The notes under the pieces were generated by a model. The model did no database searches. It had not been told where the DNA came from and was given only the letters and a program-made list of their open reading frames with translations. Shown here in pieces: positions 8,616 through 17,263 of a stretch of DNA of 58,387 nt. Every line of letters starts with the position of its first letter. Position 1 is the stretch's first letter. Source of the stretch: a virus; IMG/VR virus record IMGVR_UViG_3300008122_000003, positions 1 through 58,387 of that record; one strand, 5' to 3'. A program made the position numbers and the translations under genes.

Positions 8616-8903
8616 ATGCCGAAACCACCGGTTATCCGAGAGTCGAAGGTCGAGAAGGATATCAGGGAGTGGGCAGAGGCCACCGGATGGTGGGTGGCCA
8701 AGTTCACATCCCCAGGAAAACGGGCGGTACCAGACCGCCTGTTTATCCGCGACGGGGTTCACCTGTTCGGGGAGATCAAGCGCCCCGGCGAGTTGCCCAC
8801 AGCGCAGCAAGCCCTCCGGCACAAAGAGATGCGAGCGCACGGCGCTATAGTTCGAGTATGGGACAATGTCAATGACGCGAAATCAGATCTGGACTTCTTT
8901 TGA
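8616..8903 (+). CDS. VRR-NUC domain nuclease
   Basis: A 95-residue single-domain VRR-NUC protein, a PD-(D/E)XK-type nuclease family common in phages and often acting on branched or flapped DNA. Visible residues: E near 9-13 (ESKVEKDI), PDRLFI around 38-43, and the core GEIKRPGELPT (about 51-61) with the E-x-K pair. GGAAGGAT precedes the start. The end overlaps the helicase start by 38 bases, implying translational coupling; such nuclease-helicase pairs are a recurrent phage module. The C-terminus, SDLDFF, is acidic with a terminal aromatic, loosely like an SSB tip, which may be chance. Confidence 0.9.
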   Translation: MPKPPVIRESKVEKDIREWAEATGWWVAKFTSPGKRAVPDRLFIRDGVHLFGEIKRPGELPTAQQALRHKEMRAHGAIVRVWDNVNDAKSDLDFF

Positions 8904-10362
8904 TAAGTGGCGGGCATCCCGCCGCAAAAACATCGAGCGTGTCGAGAGTGACATGCACGTTTACCAGCACACGGCACTGCAGTTCATCCGGGATAACCCG
9001 TTCTGCGCCCTGTTCGTTGACCTGGGCCTCGGCAAGACGGTCACCGCCATGACGGCGGCGGCCGAGTTCTTGATGAACGGCGAGGTCAACAAGGTGCTGA
9101 TCATCGCCCCGCTGAAAGTGGCCAACAAGACCTGGCCGGACGAGTTCAGTGTGTGGGAGCACACCTGCTGCTTGAACTACCAGGTGCTGACAGGAGATGC
9201 CAAGACGCGGGCGCAGGCCATTAAGTCCAAGGCGTCCATCCACATTATCAACCGTGAGAACGTGGAGTGGCTGGTGGACCAGTGGCGCACCAAATGGCCC
9301 TACGACATGGTGATCATCGATGAGAGCTCGGCGTTCAAGGACCACACCACCAAGCGGTTCAAGGCGCTGAAGAACGTCCGCAAATACATGAAGCGCATGG
9401 TTCAACTGACAGCCACGCCGGCGGCGGAGTCCTATCTGCACCTGTTCGCCCAGATCTACCTGCTCGACCAGGGTGAACGCCTCGGCAAGACAGTAACCAG
9501 CTACCGTGAGAAGTATTTCACACAGAACCGCTGGTCGATGAAGTGGGACCTGCGCCCCGGTGCCAAGGAAGAGATCACGTCCAAGATCCAGGACATCTGC
9601 CTTGTCATAAAGGCGGAAGACTACCTGGACATGAAACAGCCGCAACACATCGAAAGTCCGGTCTATCTCTCAGATGCGGAGATGAGCCGCTACAATGCGA
9701 TGGAAGAGGACTTCCTGACAGAGGTCATGCAGGAGGACGGTGAGTCCCTGATCATCGAGGCGAAGACGGCGGCCACACTGGCCAGCAAGCTGCTGCAGAT
9801 GGCGTCCGGGTTCATCTATCACTCGGAGCGAGAGCTGGTGAACGGCAAACCCAAGCTAAACCGAACGGCCCACCCGCTGCACGACCACAAGATGGACGCC
9901 CTGGAGGCCCTGCTGGAGCAGCTGGATGGGGAGAACGTGATGATCGTCTATCACTTCAAGCCGACGCTAGCACGCCTACTGGCCAAGTTCCCCGATGCGG
10001 TCGCCATGGACAAGTCCGGCAATGCCGTGACACCATGGAACAAAGGCAAAATCAAGAAGTTGTTGGTCCACCCGATGTCAGCCGGCCACGGGTTAAACCT
10101 GCAGAAAGGCGGCCGAGTGATGATCTTCTACGACATCCCATGGAGCCTGGAGACCTACCAGCAGGTGATCGGCCGCTTGCACCGTCAGGGGCAGACTAGG
10201 CAGGTGCTGCTTTACCATCTCGTGGCGAAAGGCACGGCCGACGAGAAAGAGGTGGTCCGACTTAAAGAAAAACGAGACACACAAGAGTGGCTGTTCCAGC
10301 GGCTCAAACGCCTCGCCAACAAACGCCGGAAAGAACGAGAAGCGATGGAGGACATGCTGTGA
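8866..10362 (+). CDS. SNF2/DEAD-type superfamily 2 helicase
   Basis: A 498-residue SF2 helicase or translocase. Motif I (Walker A) is LGLGKT with K57; motif II is IIDESSAF with DES at 152-154; motif III is LTATPA; motifs V/VI are SAGHGLNLQKGGRV and QQVIGRLHRQGQTRQV, the typical SNF2 arginine-finger segment. It would move along DNA using ATP, remodelling replication or recombination intermediates, and pairs with the VRR-NUC nuclease it overlaps. The start at 8866 is one of several possible; ATGs at 8872 and 8953 are alternatives. The next small gene starts inside its stop codon (GTGA). Confidence 0.9.
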   Translation: MSMTRNQIWTSFDKWRASRRKNIERVESDMHVYQHTALQFIRDNPFCALFVDLGLGKTVTAMTAAAEFLMNGEVNKVLIIAPLKVANKTWPDEFSVWEHTCCLNYQVLTGDAKTRAQAIKSKASIHIINRENVEWLVDQWRTKWPYDMVIIDESSAFKDHTTKRFKALKNVRKYMKRMVQLTATPAAESYLHLFAQIYLLDQGERLGKTVTSYREKYFTQNRWSMKWDLRPGAKEEITSKIQDICLVIKAEDYLDMKQPQHIESPVYLSDAEMSRYNAMEEDFLTEVMQEDGESLIIEAKTAATLASKLLQMASGFIYHSERELVNGKPKLNRTAHPLHDHKMDALEALLEQLDGENVMIVYHFKPTLARLLAKFPDAVAMDKSGNAVTPWNKGKIKKLLVHPMSAGHGLNLQKGGRVMIFYDIPWSLETYQQVIGRLHRQGQTRQVLLYHLVAKGTADEKEVVRLKEKRDTQEWLFQRLKRLANKRRKEREAMEDML

Positions 10363-10475
10363 GTGCGAGCAAATGGTGCGAAGAGAAGAGAGATAAGGCC
10401 AAAGACGGAGCAGAGGCTTGGAACTACCAGCAACTGGCTGACTTCTGGAAGCAGCGGGAGCAGAACGATGGCTAA
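10359..10475 (+). CDS. 38-residue coupled protein, unknown
   Basis: A very short reading frame with a GTG start overlapping the helicase stop (GTGA) and GGAGG eight bases upstream, so its translation is probably coupled. The product is charged and Trp/Lys/Glu-rich (SASKWCEEKRDKAKDGAEAW) with no recognisable domain. Its end overlaps the small terminase start at 10468. The ribosome site and both overlaps support a real gene; function unknown. Confidence 0.5.
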   Translation: MSASKWCEEKRDKAKDGAEAWNYQQLADFWKQREQNDG

Positions 10476-11046
10476 AGCGGCGACCGTCAAGGAGGGCTTA
10501 AACGCCCTCCGCAATAACCAGATTGACAAGAAATCGGAAGAGATGATCTTCCAAGGCTGCACCCAGTCGCAGCTGGTCAAGATCTTCCGAATGGACAGGC
10601 GGGACATCGCCGCCAAACTTGCAGAATCCCCCATTACCCCGTGCGGCGCCCGTGCGGGGTATCCGATTTACGCCATCCACGAGGTGGCGCCGTACCTCGT
10701 CAAGCCGCTCTATGACATCGAGACCTACCTCAAGCGGATGCACCACAACGACCTGCCGAAACACCTGTCCAAGGAGTTCTGGGCGGGCATGCGGGCAAAG
10801 CAGGAGTACCAGCTCAAAGAAGGCGAGCTGTGGCCCACGGAGAAGGTCATCGGGGTGATGGGCGACGTATTCAAGCGCCTGCGCATGTCGATGCTACTGG
10901 TACAGGACGCGGTTGAGCGCGAGCATATGCTGACGGCGCAGCAGCGCGACAAGATCAGCTCGCTCATCGACGGGGCCTTGAACGACATGGCGGATGATCT
11001 GGTCGAGCAGTTCAAAGAGCCGGAGGCGGAGGACGATGAGCTATAA
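10468..11046 (+). CDS. terminase small subunit, DUF1441-like
   Basis: A 192-residue protein placed directly before the large terminase. Residues about 22-60 look like a helix-turn-helix (QGCTQSQLVKIFRMDRRDI), the usual DNA-recognition part of small terminases, which bind the packaging site and load the large subunit. The remainder is helical, consistent with oligomerisation, and resembles the DUF1441 family. GGGAGCAG precedes the ATG at 10468. The acidic end EAEDDEL is encoded by bases that also supply the ribosome site (GGAGGACG) and start codon of the large terminase. Role mainly from position and the HTH. Confidence 0.8.
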   Translation: MAKAATVKEGLNALRNNQIDKKSEEMIFQGCTQSQLVKIFRMDRRDIAAKLAESPITPCGARAGYPIYAIHEVAPYLVKPLYDIETYLKRMHHNDLPKHLSKEFWAGMRAKQEYQLKEGELWPTEKVIGVMGDVFKRLRMSMLLVQDAVEREHMLTAQQRDKISSLIDGALNDMADDLVEQFKEPEAEDDEL

Positions 11047-13786
11047 GTCGCTTCGAGAGATAGTCCGCACCCTGGCCGAGAACTTGAGGCCGCCAGAGCG
11101 GATGACGGTGGCCAAGGCAGCCGAGAAGTACCGGTTCATCAACCAGCCAGGGGCCTACGTCGGTCAGTGGGACAACAGCACAGCCCCTTACATGGTCGAG
11201 CCGATGAACACCTTCGCGTCTCGCGACTATTCGAACATGGCATTCGCAGGTCCCGCACAAAGCGGCAAACCGATCTGGGTAGAAACACCAGTGGCCACGC
11301 CGTCAGGCTGGACGACCATGGGTGAAATCGAACCAGGGGATGTGATTTTCAGCGAGAAAGGCGTCCCGACAACGGTCACCTATGTAACCCCAGTTTTCCA
11401 AGATCGGGAGTGCTACCGCATTGAGTTCGATGATGGTTCGGAGATCATCGCGGATGGCGTCCACCGCTGGGAGGTCTACTACACCACGGAAGACGACTTG
11501 GCCCGTGCGGTAGTTACCACCGATGAAATATTCCAGTCGCAAAACCACAAAGACTATCTGATCCGGACAACCAAGCCATTGGCCCTCCCCCCATCACCCT
11601 TAGTGGCCACTGTGGTTGTCGCGCATGCAGTCAGTACCGGGGCACCCCTTCCGATGAGGCTCCTGAGAGGGTCTATCGAACAGCGCCGCGAGGCGTTCGA
11701 AGCATTGGCGGAAGGACGCGATGGGGTCATCGAGGTCAAAGCATCCACGCGAGCGCAGGCCCTATCCTTCCAAGAACTGGCCGTGTCGCTAGGGTATCGC
11801 GCAAAAATGAAAGGGACGATGGTTGAGGTGGACACGAGCCCGTGGCATTGGCGGACCATAGCCCGAGTAGTCCAGGTTCAATCCGTGCCTGTCCGGTGCA
11901 TATCGGTCAGCAACGAGAGTCACCTGTTCCTGGTCGGCGAGCAGATGGTGCCTACCCATAACACCGACGCCATCGTAATCAACGGCCTCGCTTACTCGGT
12001 GAAGGTCGACCCGATGGACACCATGCTGTTCTGTCCGACCAACTCGGCCGCCCGCGACTTCTCGATCCGACGGGTTGACCGTCTGCACCGGCACTCGCCT
12101 GAGATCGGCGCCATGCTGCTGAAGGGGCGAGACGCGGACAACGTGATGGACAAGCACTACGTGACCGGCATGATCTTCACGATCAGCTGGCCGTCCGTCA
12201 CCGAGCTGGCAGGTAGACCGGTCGGCCGCATCATCATGACCGACTTCGACAGGATGCCGATCGACGTGGGCGGCGACGGTAACGCCTTCGACTTGGCGAC
12301 CAAGCGGACAACTACGTTCGGCACCTTCGCCATGTGTGCGGCTGAGAGCTCGCCGTCTCACCCAATCCTTGACTCGAAGTGGATCCCGCGCAGCCCGCAT
12401 GAGGCGCCACCCTGCACCGGGATCATGGCGCTCTACAACCGGGGCGACCGCCGCCGCTGGCAGTGGCCATGCCTGCACTGCTGGACGTGGTTCGAAGGTA
12501 AGTTCGACCTGCTCGTCTGGGAAGACAAGCACGACTCCAACCTGGAGAAGGCATCGACGGCCCACATGGCCTGCCCGCACTGCGGAACGATGATCCATCC
12601 GGACGAGCGCCACGAGATGCAACAGTGGGGCATGTGGGTACCGGAAGGCATGCACGTCAACAACAAGGGGCAGCTCGCAGGCAAGCGACCCCGCACCACC
12701 TTCGCCAGCTACTGGCTGCGCGGCACAGCGGCGGCGTTTGTGACGTGGCCGAAGCTGGTCCTGACCTACCTCGATGCACACGACGAGCACGAGCGCACCG
12801 GATCTGAGGAATCGCTCAAGAAATTCTGGAACAACGACATGGGGGAGCCCTATGTCCCCAAGATGACCGACAGCATCCGTCTGCCAGAGGCGATGAAGTC
12901 AAAGGCGGTCGAGCTACCAGAGCAGATGGTGCCGGAGGGTGTCAGGTTCATTGTGGGCAACGTGGACGTGCAGAAAAACGCATTCGTGGTGCAGGTGCAC
13001 GGCATCATGCCCGGGCGCCCGCACGACCTTGTGCTGATCGACCGGTTCAACATCACTAAGTCAAAGCGCGTGGATGAGGACGGGGATCCGGAACTGGTCA
13101 AACCCAACGCCTACCTGGACGACTGGCAGCTCATCAAAGAGCAGGTCATGGACAAGGAGTATGAGCTGGGCGACGGGTCAGGCCGGATGATGAAGGTGAA
13201 ATTCACGACCTGTGACTCGGGCGGTCAGGTCGGTGTTACCGATCGAGCATATGACTTCTACCGCTGGCTGCGAGAGCGCGGTGAGAACGGCCGATTCATT
13301 CTGGTGAAGGGCGACCGCAACCCGTCCGCCCCCCGGACACGGATCTCCTACCCAGACAGTCAGAAGAAAGACAACAAGTCGGCGGCCCGTGGCGACATTC
13401 CGCTGCTCATGTTCAACCCGAACATGTTGAAGGACGCCCTAAACGGCAGACTGGATGTCATCGAGCCAGGGCGCGGCATGTTCCACTATCCGAAGTGGTT
13501 GCCGGACTCATGGTATGCAGAGATGTGTGCCGAGATCCGAACAGACAAGGGCTGGGAGAACCCCCAGAAACTGCGAAACGAGGCGTGGGACTTGAGTTAC
13601 TATTGCCTTGGGGTATGCATATCCCCGAAACTACTCAACGTTGAGATGATAGATTGGGAAAATCCGCCAGCGTGGGCGGATGTTTGGGACAAGAACGCCC
13701 TGGTGCGCAGTCGAGAAGATCCGACCCGTTTCATGGCGCAGCCCAAGACCATTGATTTCGGTAAATTTGCGGAGGCGCTAGCATAA
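11036..13786 (+). CDS. terminase large subunit (GpA type) interrupted by an intein
   Basis: A 916-residue precursor: a GpA-family packaging ATPase and nuclease of 685 residues plus a 231-residue intein. The intein splits Walker A: SGK ends at residue 78 and the lysine is followed after splicing by T310 (restoring AQSGKT). The host protein continues with ATPase segments (IIMTDFDRM as Walker B candidate) and a Cys-rich insert (CLHCW, CPHC), then a C-terminal nuclease region with NVDVQKN. It would cut concatemers and pump DNA into proheads. The start overlaps the small subunit; the stop overlaps gpW (TAATG). Unspliced protein should be inactive because the P-loop is broken. Confidence 0.93.
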   Translation: MSYKSLREIVRTLAENLRPPERMTVAKAAEKYRFINQPGAYVGQWDNSTAPYMVEPMNTFASRDYSNMAFAGPAQSGKPIWVETPVATPSGWTTMGEIEPGDVIFSEKGVPTTVTYVTPVFQDRECYRIEFDDGSEIIADGVHRWEVYYTTEDDLARAVVTTDEIFQSQNHKDYLIRTTKPLALPPSPLVATVVVAHAVSTGAPLPMRLLRGSIEQRREAFEALAEGRDGVIEVKASTRAQALSFQELAVSLGYRAKMKGTMVEVDTSPWHWRTIARVVQVQSVPVRCISVSNESHLFLVGEQMVPTHNTDAIVINGLAYSVKVDPMDTMLFCPTNSAARDFSIRRVDRLHRHSPEIGAMLLKGRDADNVMDKHYVTGMIFTISWPSVTELAGRPVGRIIMTDFDRMPIDVGGDGNAFDLATKRTTTFGTFAMCAAESSPSHPILDSKWIPRSPHEAPPCTGIMALYNRGDRRRWQWPCLHCWTWFEGKFDLLVWEDKHDSNLEKASTAHMACPHCGTMIHPDERHEMQQWGMWVPEGMHVNNKGQLAGKRPRTTFASYWLRGTAAAFVTWPKLVLTYLDAHDEHERTGSEESLKKFWNNDMGEPYVPKMTDSIRLPEAMKSKAVELPEQMVPEGVRFIVGNVDVQKNAFVVQVHGIMPGRPHDLVLIDRFNITKSKRVDEDGDPELVKPNAYLDDWQLIKEQVMDKEYELGDGSGRMMKVKFTTCDSGGQVGVTDRAYDFYRWLRERGENGRFILVKGDRNPSAPRTRISYPDSQKKDNKSAARGDIPLLMFNPNMLKDALNGRLDVIEPGRGMFHYPKWLPDSWYAEMCAEIRTDKGWENPQKLRNEAWDLSYYCLGVCISPKLLNVEMIDWENPPAWADVWDKNALVRSREDPTRFMAQPKTIDFGKFAEALA
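11270..11962 (+). other. class 3 intein in the terminase Walker A motif
   Basis: Residues 79-309 of the terminase precursor. It starts with Pro rather than Cys/Ser (PIWVETPVATPSGWTTMGEI) and ends VPTHN before a +1 Thr. The class 3 WCT triad is present: Trp two after the block B His (GVHRWEV), Cys in block F (VRCISVSNESHLFLVG), and Thr before the terminal His-Asn. Class 3 inteins use this internal Cys as first nucleophile, which explains the non-nucleophilic first residue. The middle part has one degenerate LAGLIDADG-like helix (EALAEGRDG, with RGSIEQRR before it), so a homing endonuclease was probably present and has decayed. Confidence 0.9.
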
Positions 13787-14019
13787 TGAGCTGCACTGAT
13801 ATTCAAGCGAAACTGGCGGAAGCCGAAAAAGCATACCATGAGCTGATGCTGGGCCAGTCGGTTCGCGTCTTCGTGGATCAAAACGGGGAGCGTGTCGAGT
13901 ACACCGCGGCCAACAAGCTGGCGCTCCAGAGCTACATCAATCAGCTGCGAAGCCAAATGACCGACGGATCCTCCTGCGTCGCGCCGGCGTCTCGCGGCCC
14001 GCTGCGGTTCACCTTCTGA
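13786..14019 (+). CDS. gpW-like head-tail joining protein
   Basis: A 77-residue protein matching lambda gpW in size, place (between terminase and portal) and pattern: N-terminal helix IQAKLAEAEKAYHELMLGQ, a beta hairpin with VRVFVDQNGERVEY, then helix ANKLALQSYINQLRSQ. gpW stabilises filled heads and provides the tail-attachment surface below the portal. Both ends overlap neighbours (TAATG and TGATG), so expression is coupled in the morphogenesis operon. Confidence 0.88.
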   Translation: MSCTDIQAKLAEAEKAYHELMLGQSVRVFVDQNGERVEYTAANKLALQSYINQLRSQMTDGSSCVAPASRGPLRFTF

Positions 14020-15617
14020 TGAAAGACATCAAAGTAACAACACTCGAACACGACGGCAAAGGGGCACAGATGGCGGGGGGCGGCTTGGAAGGGGCCGACC
14101 GCTTGTCACAAACGCTCATGAGCTGGCAGCCCTCCGTCGTCTCACCCGCCGCAATGGTCTCTGCGGACAAGGGCATGGCGGATGCCCGCACCCAGGACGC
14201 CGTCCAGAATAGCGGAATGGCGCAGGGCGCAGTGGCGATCCACCGCGACTCCATCGTCGGCGCACAGTTCAACCTGAACGCCAAGCCGAACTCCCTAGTG
14301 CTCGGCGTAACGGAAGAGTGGGCGGAGATGTGGCAGGAACTGGTTGAGAGCCGGTTCAACCTAGTCTCGGACTCTCCGAACTGCTGGTTCGACGCCGAAC
14401 GCAAGAAGACGCTCACCGGCCTCGTCCGCATGGCGGTAGGCAACTTCCTGCTCGCAGGTGAAGTCCTTGCCACCGCCGAGTGGATCCGCGACAGGCGCCG
14501 TCCGTTCAGCACGGCCGTGCAAATGGTCTCGTCCTACCGTTTGAGCAACCCGAACGGGGAGAGCGATACCGATCGGCGCAAGTCCGGCATCGACGTAGAC
14601 GACTACGGCGCACCGTGGCGCTACTGGTTCCGCACATCGTTCCCTGGGGACTTGACCGAGATCGACAGCTGGAAGTGGAAGCCAGTGTTGGCCCGCAAAG
14701 CGTGGGGCCGTCGCCAGGTTGTCCACATCATGGAGCAATTGCTGCCGAGCCAACCTCGCGGGATCTCCGAGATGGTGGCGAGTCTCAAAGACTTCCACAT
14801 GACCAAGAAGTTCAGCGACGTAACGCTGCAGAACGCAGTGGTCAATGCGAGCTACGCCGCAGTGATCGAGTCCGAGCTGCCGACCGAGATGATCTTCCAA
14901 GCAATGGGCGGTGGGGACCAATCTCCGCTTGCCGGGTACCTGGCCACGTACATGGACGGGCTGTCGGCTTACATGGCGGCGTCCAAGAACATCTCCGTGG
15001 ATGGGGTCAAGGCACCCGTGCTGTTCCCCGGCACCAAGTACAAGGCCCAACCACTCGGCACCCCTGGCGGTGTCGGCACGGACTTCGAAGCCTCGATGCT
15101 GCGCAAGATCGCCGCCTCGCTCGGGCTGTCCTACGAGCAGTTCTCCCGGGATTACACCCAGACTAACTACTCGAGCTCGCGGGCATCCATGGCGGAGACC
15201 TGGAAGTTCATGCAGAGCCGCAAGAAGATAGTGGCCGACGCATTCGCCACAGAGGTCTACACCCTGTGGCTGGAGGAAGAGATCGCCCGCGGCAACATCC
15301 CGATGCCACCCGGCTACACCCCGGATGACTTCTACGACCCGATGATCCGTGAAGCACTGACATGCTGCACCTGGATTGGCGCAAGCCGTGGCCAGATCGA
15401 CGAGAAGAAAGAGACCGAGGCGGCCGAGCTGCGGTTGAACAACCAGCTGTCAACCTTGGAGGACGAGTGCGCCCGCCTTGGTGTAGACTGGCGCCAAGTG
15501 ATCCGCCAGCGGTCCCGTGAGCAGAAGATGATGAAGCAGTACGGACTGGTGCCGGTCGAGAAGAAACCTTCAACCGTTTCGGGCAAACAAGAGCCCGACG
15601 AGGAGCCAACTGAATGA
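14019..15617 (+). CDS. portal protein, lambda gpB family
   Basis: A 532-residue lambda-type portal. The early segment NSGMAQGAVAIHRDSIVGAQFNLN and the central YEQFSRDYTQTNYSSSRASM are hallmark portal segments. It forms the dodecameric ring at one capsid vertex through which DNA enters, and docks terminase and then the head-tail joining proteins. The start lies in the gpW stop; the last bases overlap the protease start (ATGA). The tail is charged and disordered (GKQEPDEEPTE). Length matches the family. Confidence 0.95.
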   Translation: MKDIKVTTLEHDGKGAQMAGGGLEGADRLSQTLMSWQPSVVSPAAMVSADKGMADARTQDAVQNSGMAQGAVAIHRDSIVGAQFNLNAKPNSLVLGVTEEWAEMWQELVESRFNLVSDSPNCWFDAERKKTLTGLVRMAVGNFLLAGEVLATAEWIRDRRRPFSTAVQMVSSYRLSNPNGESDTDRRKSGIDVDDYGAPWRYWFRTSFPGDLTEIDSWKWKPVLARKAWGRRQVVHIMEQLLPSQPRGISEMVASLKDFHMTKKFSDVTLQNAVVNASYAAVIESELPTEMIFQAMGGGDQSPLAGYLATYMDGLSAYMAASKNISVDGVKAPVLFPGTKYKAQPLGTPGGVGTDFEASMLRKIAASLGLSYEQFSRDYTQTNYSSSRASMAETWKFMQSRKKIVADAFATEVYTLWLEEEIARGNIPMPPGYTPDDFYDPMIREALTCCTWIGASRGQIDEKKETEAAELRLNNQLSTLEDECARLGVDWRQVIRQRSREQKMMKQYGLVPVEKKPSTVSGKQEPDEEPTE

Positions 15618-16870
15618 GCGTGACCGTATCCCAACAGGCCCTGCTGCGCATGAACCATGCGGCGGTGATGGTGGCTGTCAACAAATCCAGTCTGCAGATG
15701 GACCTGCAGAACCTGCATGCTGAAACCCCGGAGAGCGGGGCGATCAAGCGGGATGAAGTCATGGAGTCGCTGTGTGCGGCCTATGGGTTCGACAGCCGAG
15801 CGCAGAACAAGCCGTTTGCTTTCCAGAACGGCGTGGCCGTCATCCCTATCCACGGCAGCCTAATTAACCGGTTCGGCCAGTGCTACGGCTATGTCACCGG
15901 TTACAACTTCATCCGCCGCCAACGTGACGCAGCGATGGCGGATCCTGATGTGACAGCGATCGTCTACGACGTGAACTCCGGCGGTGGTGAAGCGGCGGGT
16001 TGTTTCGAACTGGCGGACGAGGCCTTCGCGCTGCGCGGCACCAAGCCTACCATCTCCGTGGTGGACAGCGCCTGCTACTCCGCCGCCTACGCCCTGGCGT
16101 CCACCTCGGATGAAGTGGTCGTCACTCCAACCGGCGGTGCGGGCAGCGTCGGCGTCTACACAATGCACGTCGACATGAGCAAGATGTTGGAGGACTGGGG
16201 CCTGAACATCACCCTGATCCACGCAGGCGACCACAAGGTAGACGGTCACCCGTATGCGGAATTACCGGACGATGTCCGAGCCGACATGCAGAAATCGGTG
16301 GATGCCACCTACAACAAATTCGTCGAATCAGTAGCACGTAACCGAAATATGAGCGTGGAAGCCGTGAAAGCCACGCAGGCAAGATGCTATAGTGCAGACG
16401 ATGCACTGGCATTGGGGTTGATCGATAGTGTAGCATCTCCCCTTGAGGCTATTCGGGCGTTCCTGGGTGGCCCCAGTGAAACGTCCAAAGATGATGAATC
16501 AACAGGAGAGTCCTTGATGGAACTTAACGAAGCCAAACAGGCCGAACGGCAACGCGTAGGGGCCATCATCGGTCACCCGAATGCCAAAGGCCGCGAGGCC
16601 ATGGCCAATCACTTGGCCTTGAACACCGACATGTCGGTGGAAGATGCCGCCGCATTGCTGGCCGTCGCCCCCGTTGCTCAAGCCGAAGCGCCTGAGAAGA
16701 AGGAAGAGGCCGCCGATCAGAAGAACGAGAAGTTCGTTGCGGCCATGGACAAGGACGACAACCCGAACATCGGTCCGGACGGCAAGGCCGAAGATAAGGT
16801 CGAGAAATCCGGCGCAAACGAGCTGATGGAAGCGTTCACCGCTGCCACCGGCTACGACTTCAACAAGTAA
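15614..16870 (+). CDS. S49-type head maturation protease with C-terminal scaffold
   Basis: A 418-residue protein like lambda gpC. Residues about 75-290 are a signal-peptide-peptidase-A (S49) protease: GGGEAAG oxyanion segment, SACYSAAYALAS with nucleophile S156, and general-base candidate K208 in GDHKVDGHP. Residues 302-418 are a Glu/Lys/Ala-rich helical scaffold. The protease cleaves scaffold and capsid proteins during prohead maturation. A second in-frame start gives the scaffold alone (see 16517-16870), as in lambda C/Nu3. Starts in the portal stop. Confidence 0.92.
   Translation: MSVTVSQQALLRMNHAAVMVAVNKSSLQMDLQNLHAETPESGAIKRDEVMESLCAAYGFDSRAQNKPFAFQNGVAVIPIHGSLINRFGQCYGYVTGYNFIRRQRDAAMADPDVTAIVYDVNSGGGEAAGCFELADEAFALRGTKPTISVVDSACYSAAYALASTSDEVVVTPTGGAGSVGVYTMHVDMSKMLEDWGLNITLIHAGDHKVDGHPYAELPDDVRADMQKSVDATYNKFVESVARNRNMSVEAVKATQARCYSADDALALGLIDSVASPLEAIRAFLGGPSETSKDDESTGESLMELNEAKQAERQRVGAIIGHPNAKGREAMANHLALNTDMSVEDAAALLAVAPVAQAEAPEKKEEAADQKNEKFVAAMDKDDNPNIGPDGKAEDKVEKSGANELMEAFTAATGYDFNK
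16517..16870 (+). CDS. nested capsid scaffold, Nu3-like
   Basis: In-frame internal start within the protease gene: AGGAGAG at 16504-16510 lies at ideal distance before ATG 16517, which begins MELNEAKQAERQRVG. The 117-residue product is the helical, charged C-terminal part of the protease precursor. Lambda Nu3 is made in exactly this way from gene C and guides assembly of the major capsid protein before being degraded. The strong internal ribosome site is seen; separate expression is inferred. Confidence 0.75.
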   Translation: MELNEAKQAERQRVGAIIGHPNAKGREAMANHLALNTDMSVEDAAALLAVAPVAQAEAPEKKEEAADQKNEKFVAAMDKDDNPNIGPDGKAEDKVEKSGANELMEAFTAATGYDFNK

Positions 16871-16879
16871 GGAGCCGAC

Positions 16880-17251
16880 ATGAACGGACATACCCCTTTC
16901 GCGGGCAACGTAGACCTCGGCACTTACTCGCCGGTTCACCTGTTCGCTGGCAGTGCCGATATCGTCACTGACAATTTCCCGGTCGGAGCGAACCTGGCGC
17001 AATACCAAGTATTCGCAGTCAATGCAGCAGGCAAAGCCGTTCCGCACGACCCAACCGCCTCGGATGGCACCGAGAAGGCCGTGGGTATCACCCTGTATGC
17101 GGTGGCTCTGGCCAACGCAGGCAACGTCGTGGGCTACATCGGCGGTGACTTCAACCATGAAGTCCTGGTCTGGCACTCATCCCTCGACACCTTGGCGAAA
17201 CGTAAGGCTGCGTTCCTGCGCACCAACATCGCCATCAAGTCACTGCTGTAA
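16880..17251 (+). CDS. head decoration protein, gpD-like
   Basis: A 123-residue protein between scaffold and major capsid genes, as in lambda. It has the beta-rich pattern of gpD trimers that sit on the capsid surface and brace it after expansion; lambda gpD is 110 residues. Gly/Ala-rich segments such as GNVVGYIGGDFNHEVL support this. AAGGAG precedes the start by a good distance. Confidence 0.88.
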   Translation: MNGHTPFAGNVDLGTYSPVHLFAGSADIVTDNFPVGANLAQYQVFAVNAAGKAVPHDPTASDGTEKAVGITLYAVALANAGNVVGYIGGDFNHEVLVWHSSLDTLAKRKAAFLRTNIAIKSLL

Positions 17252-17263
17252 GGAGCAACGAAC

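Noticed and set aside
10363-10467. Longer N-terminus for the small terminase
   Set aside because: The extra residues are a frame-shadow of the 38-residue gene and are low-complexity; the ribosome site before 10468 is good.
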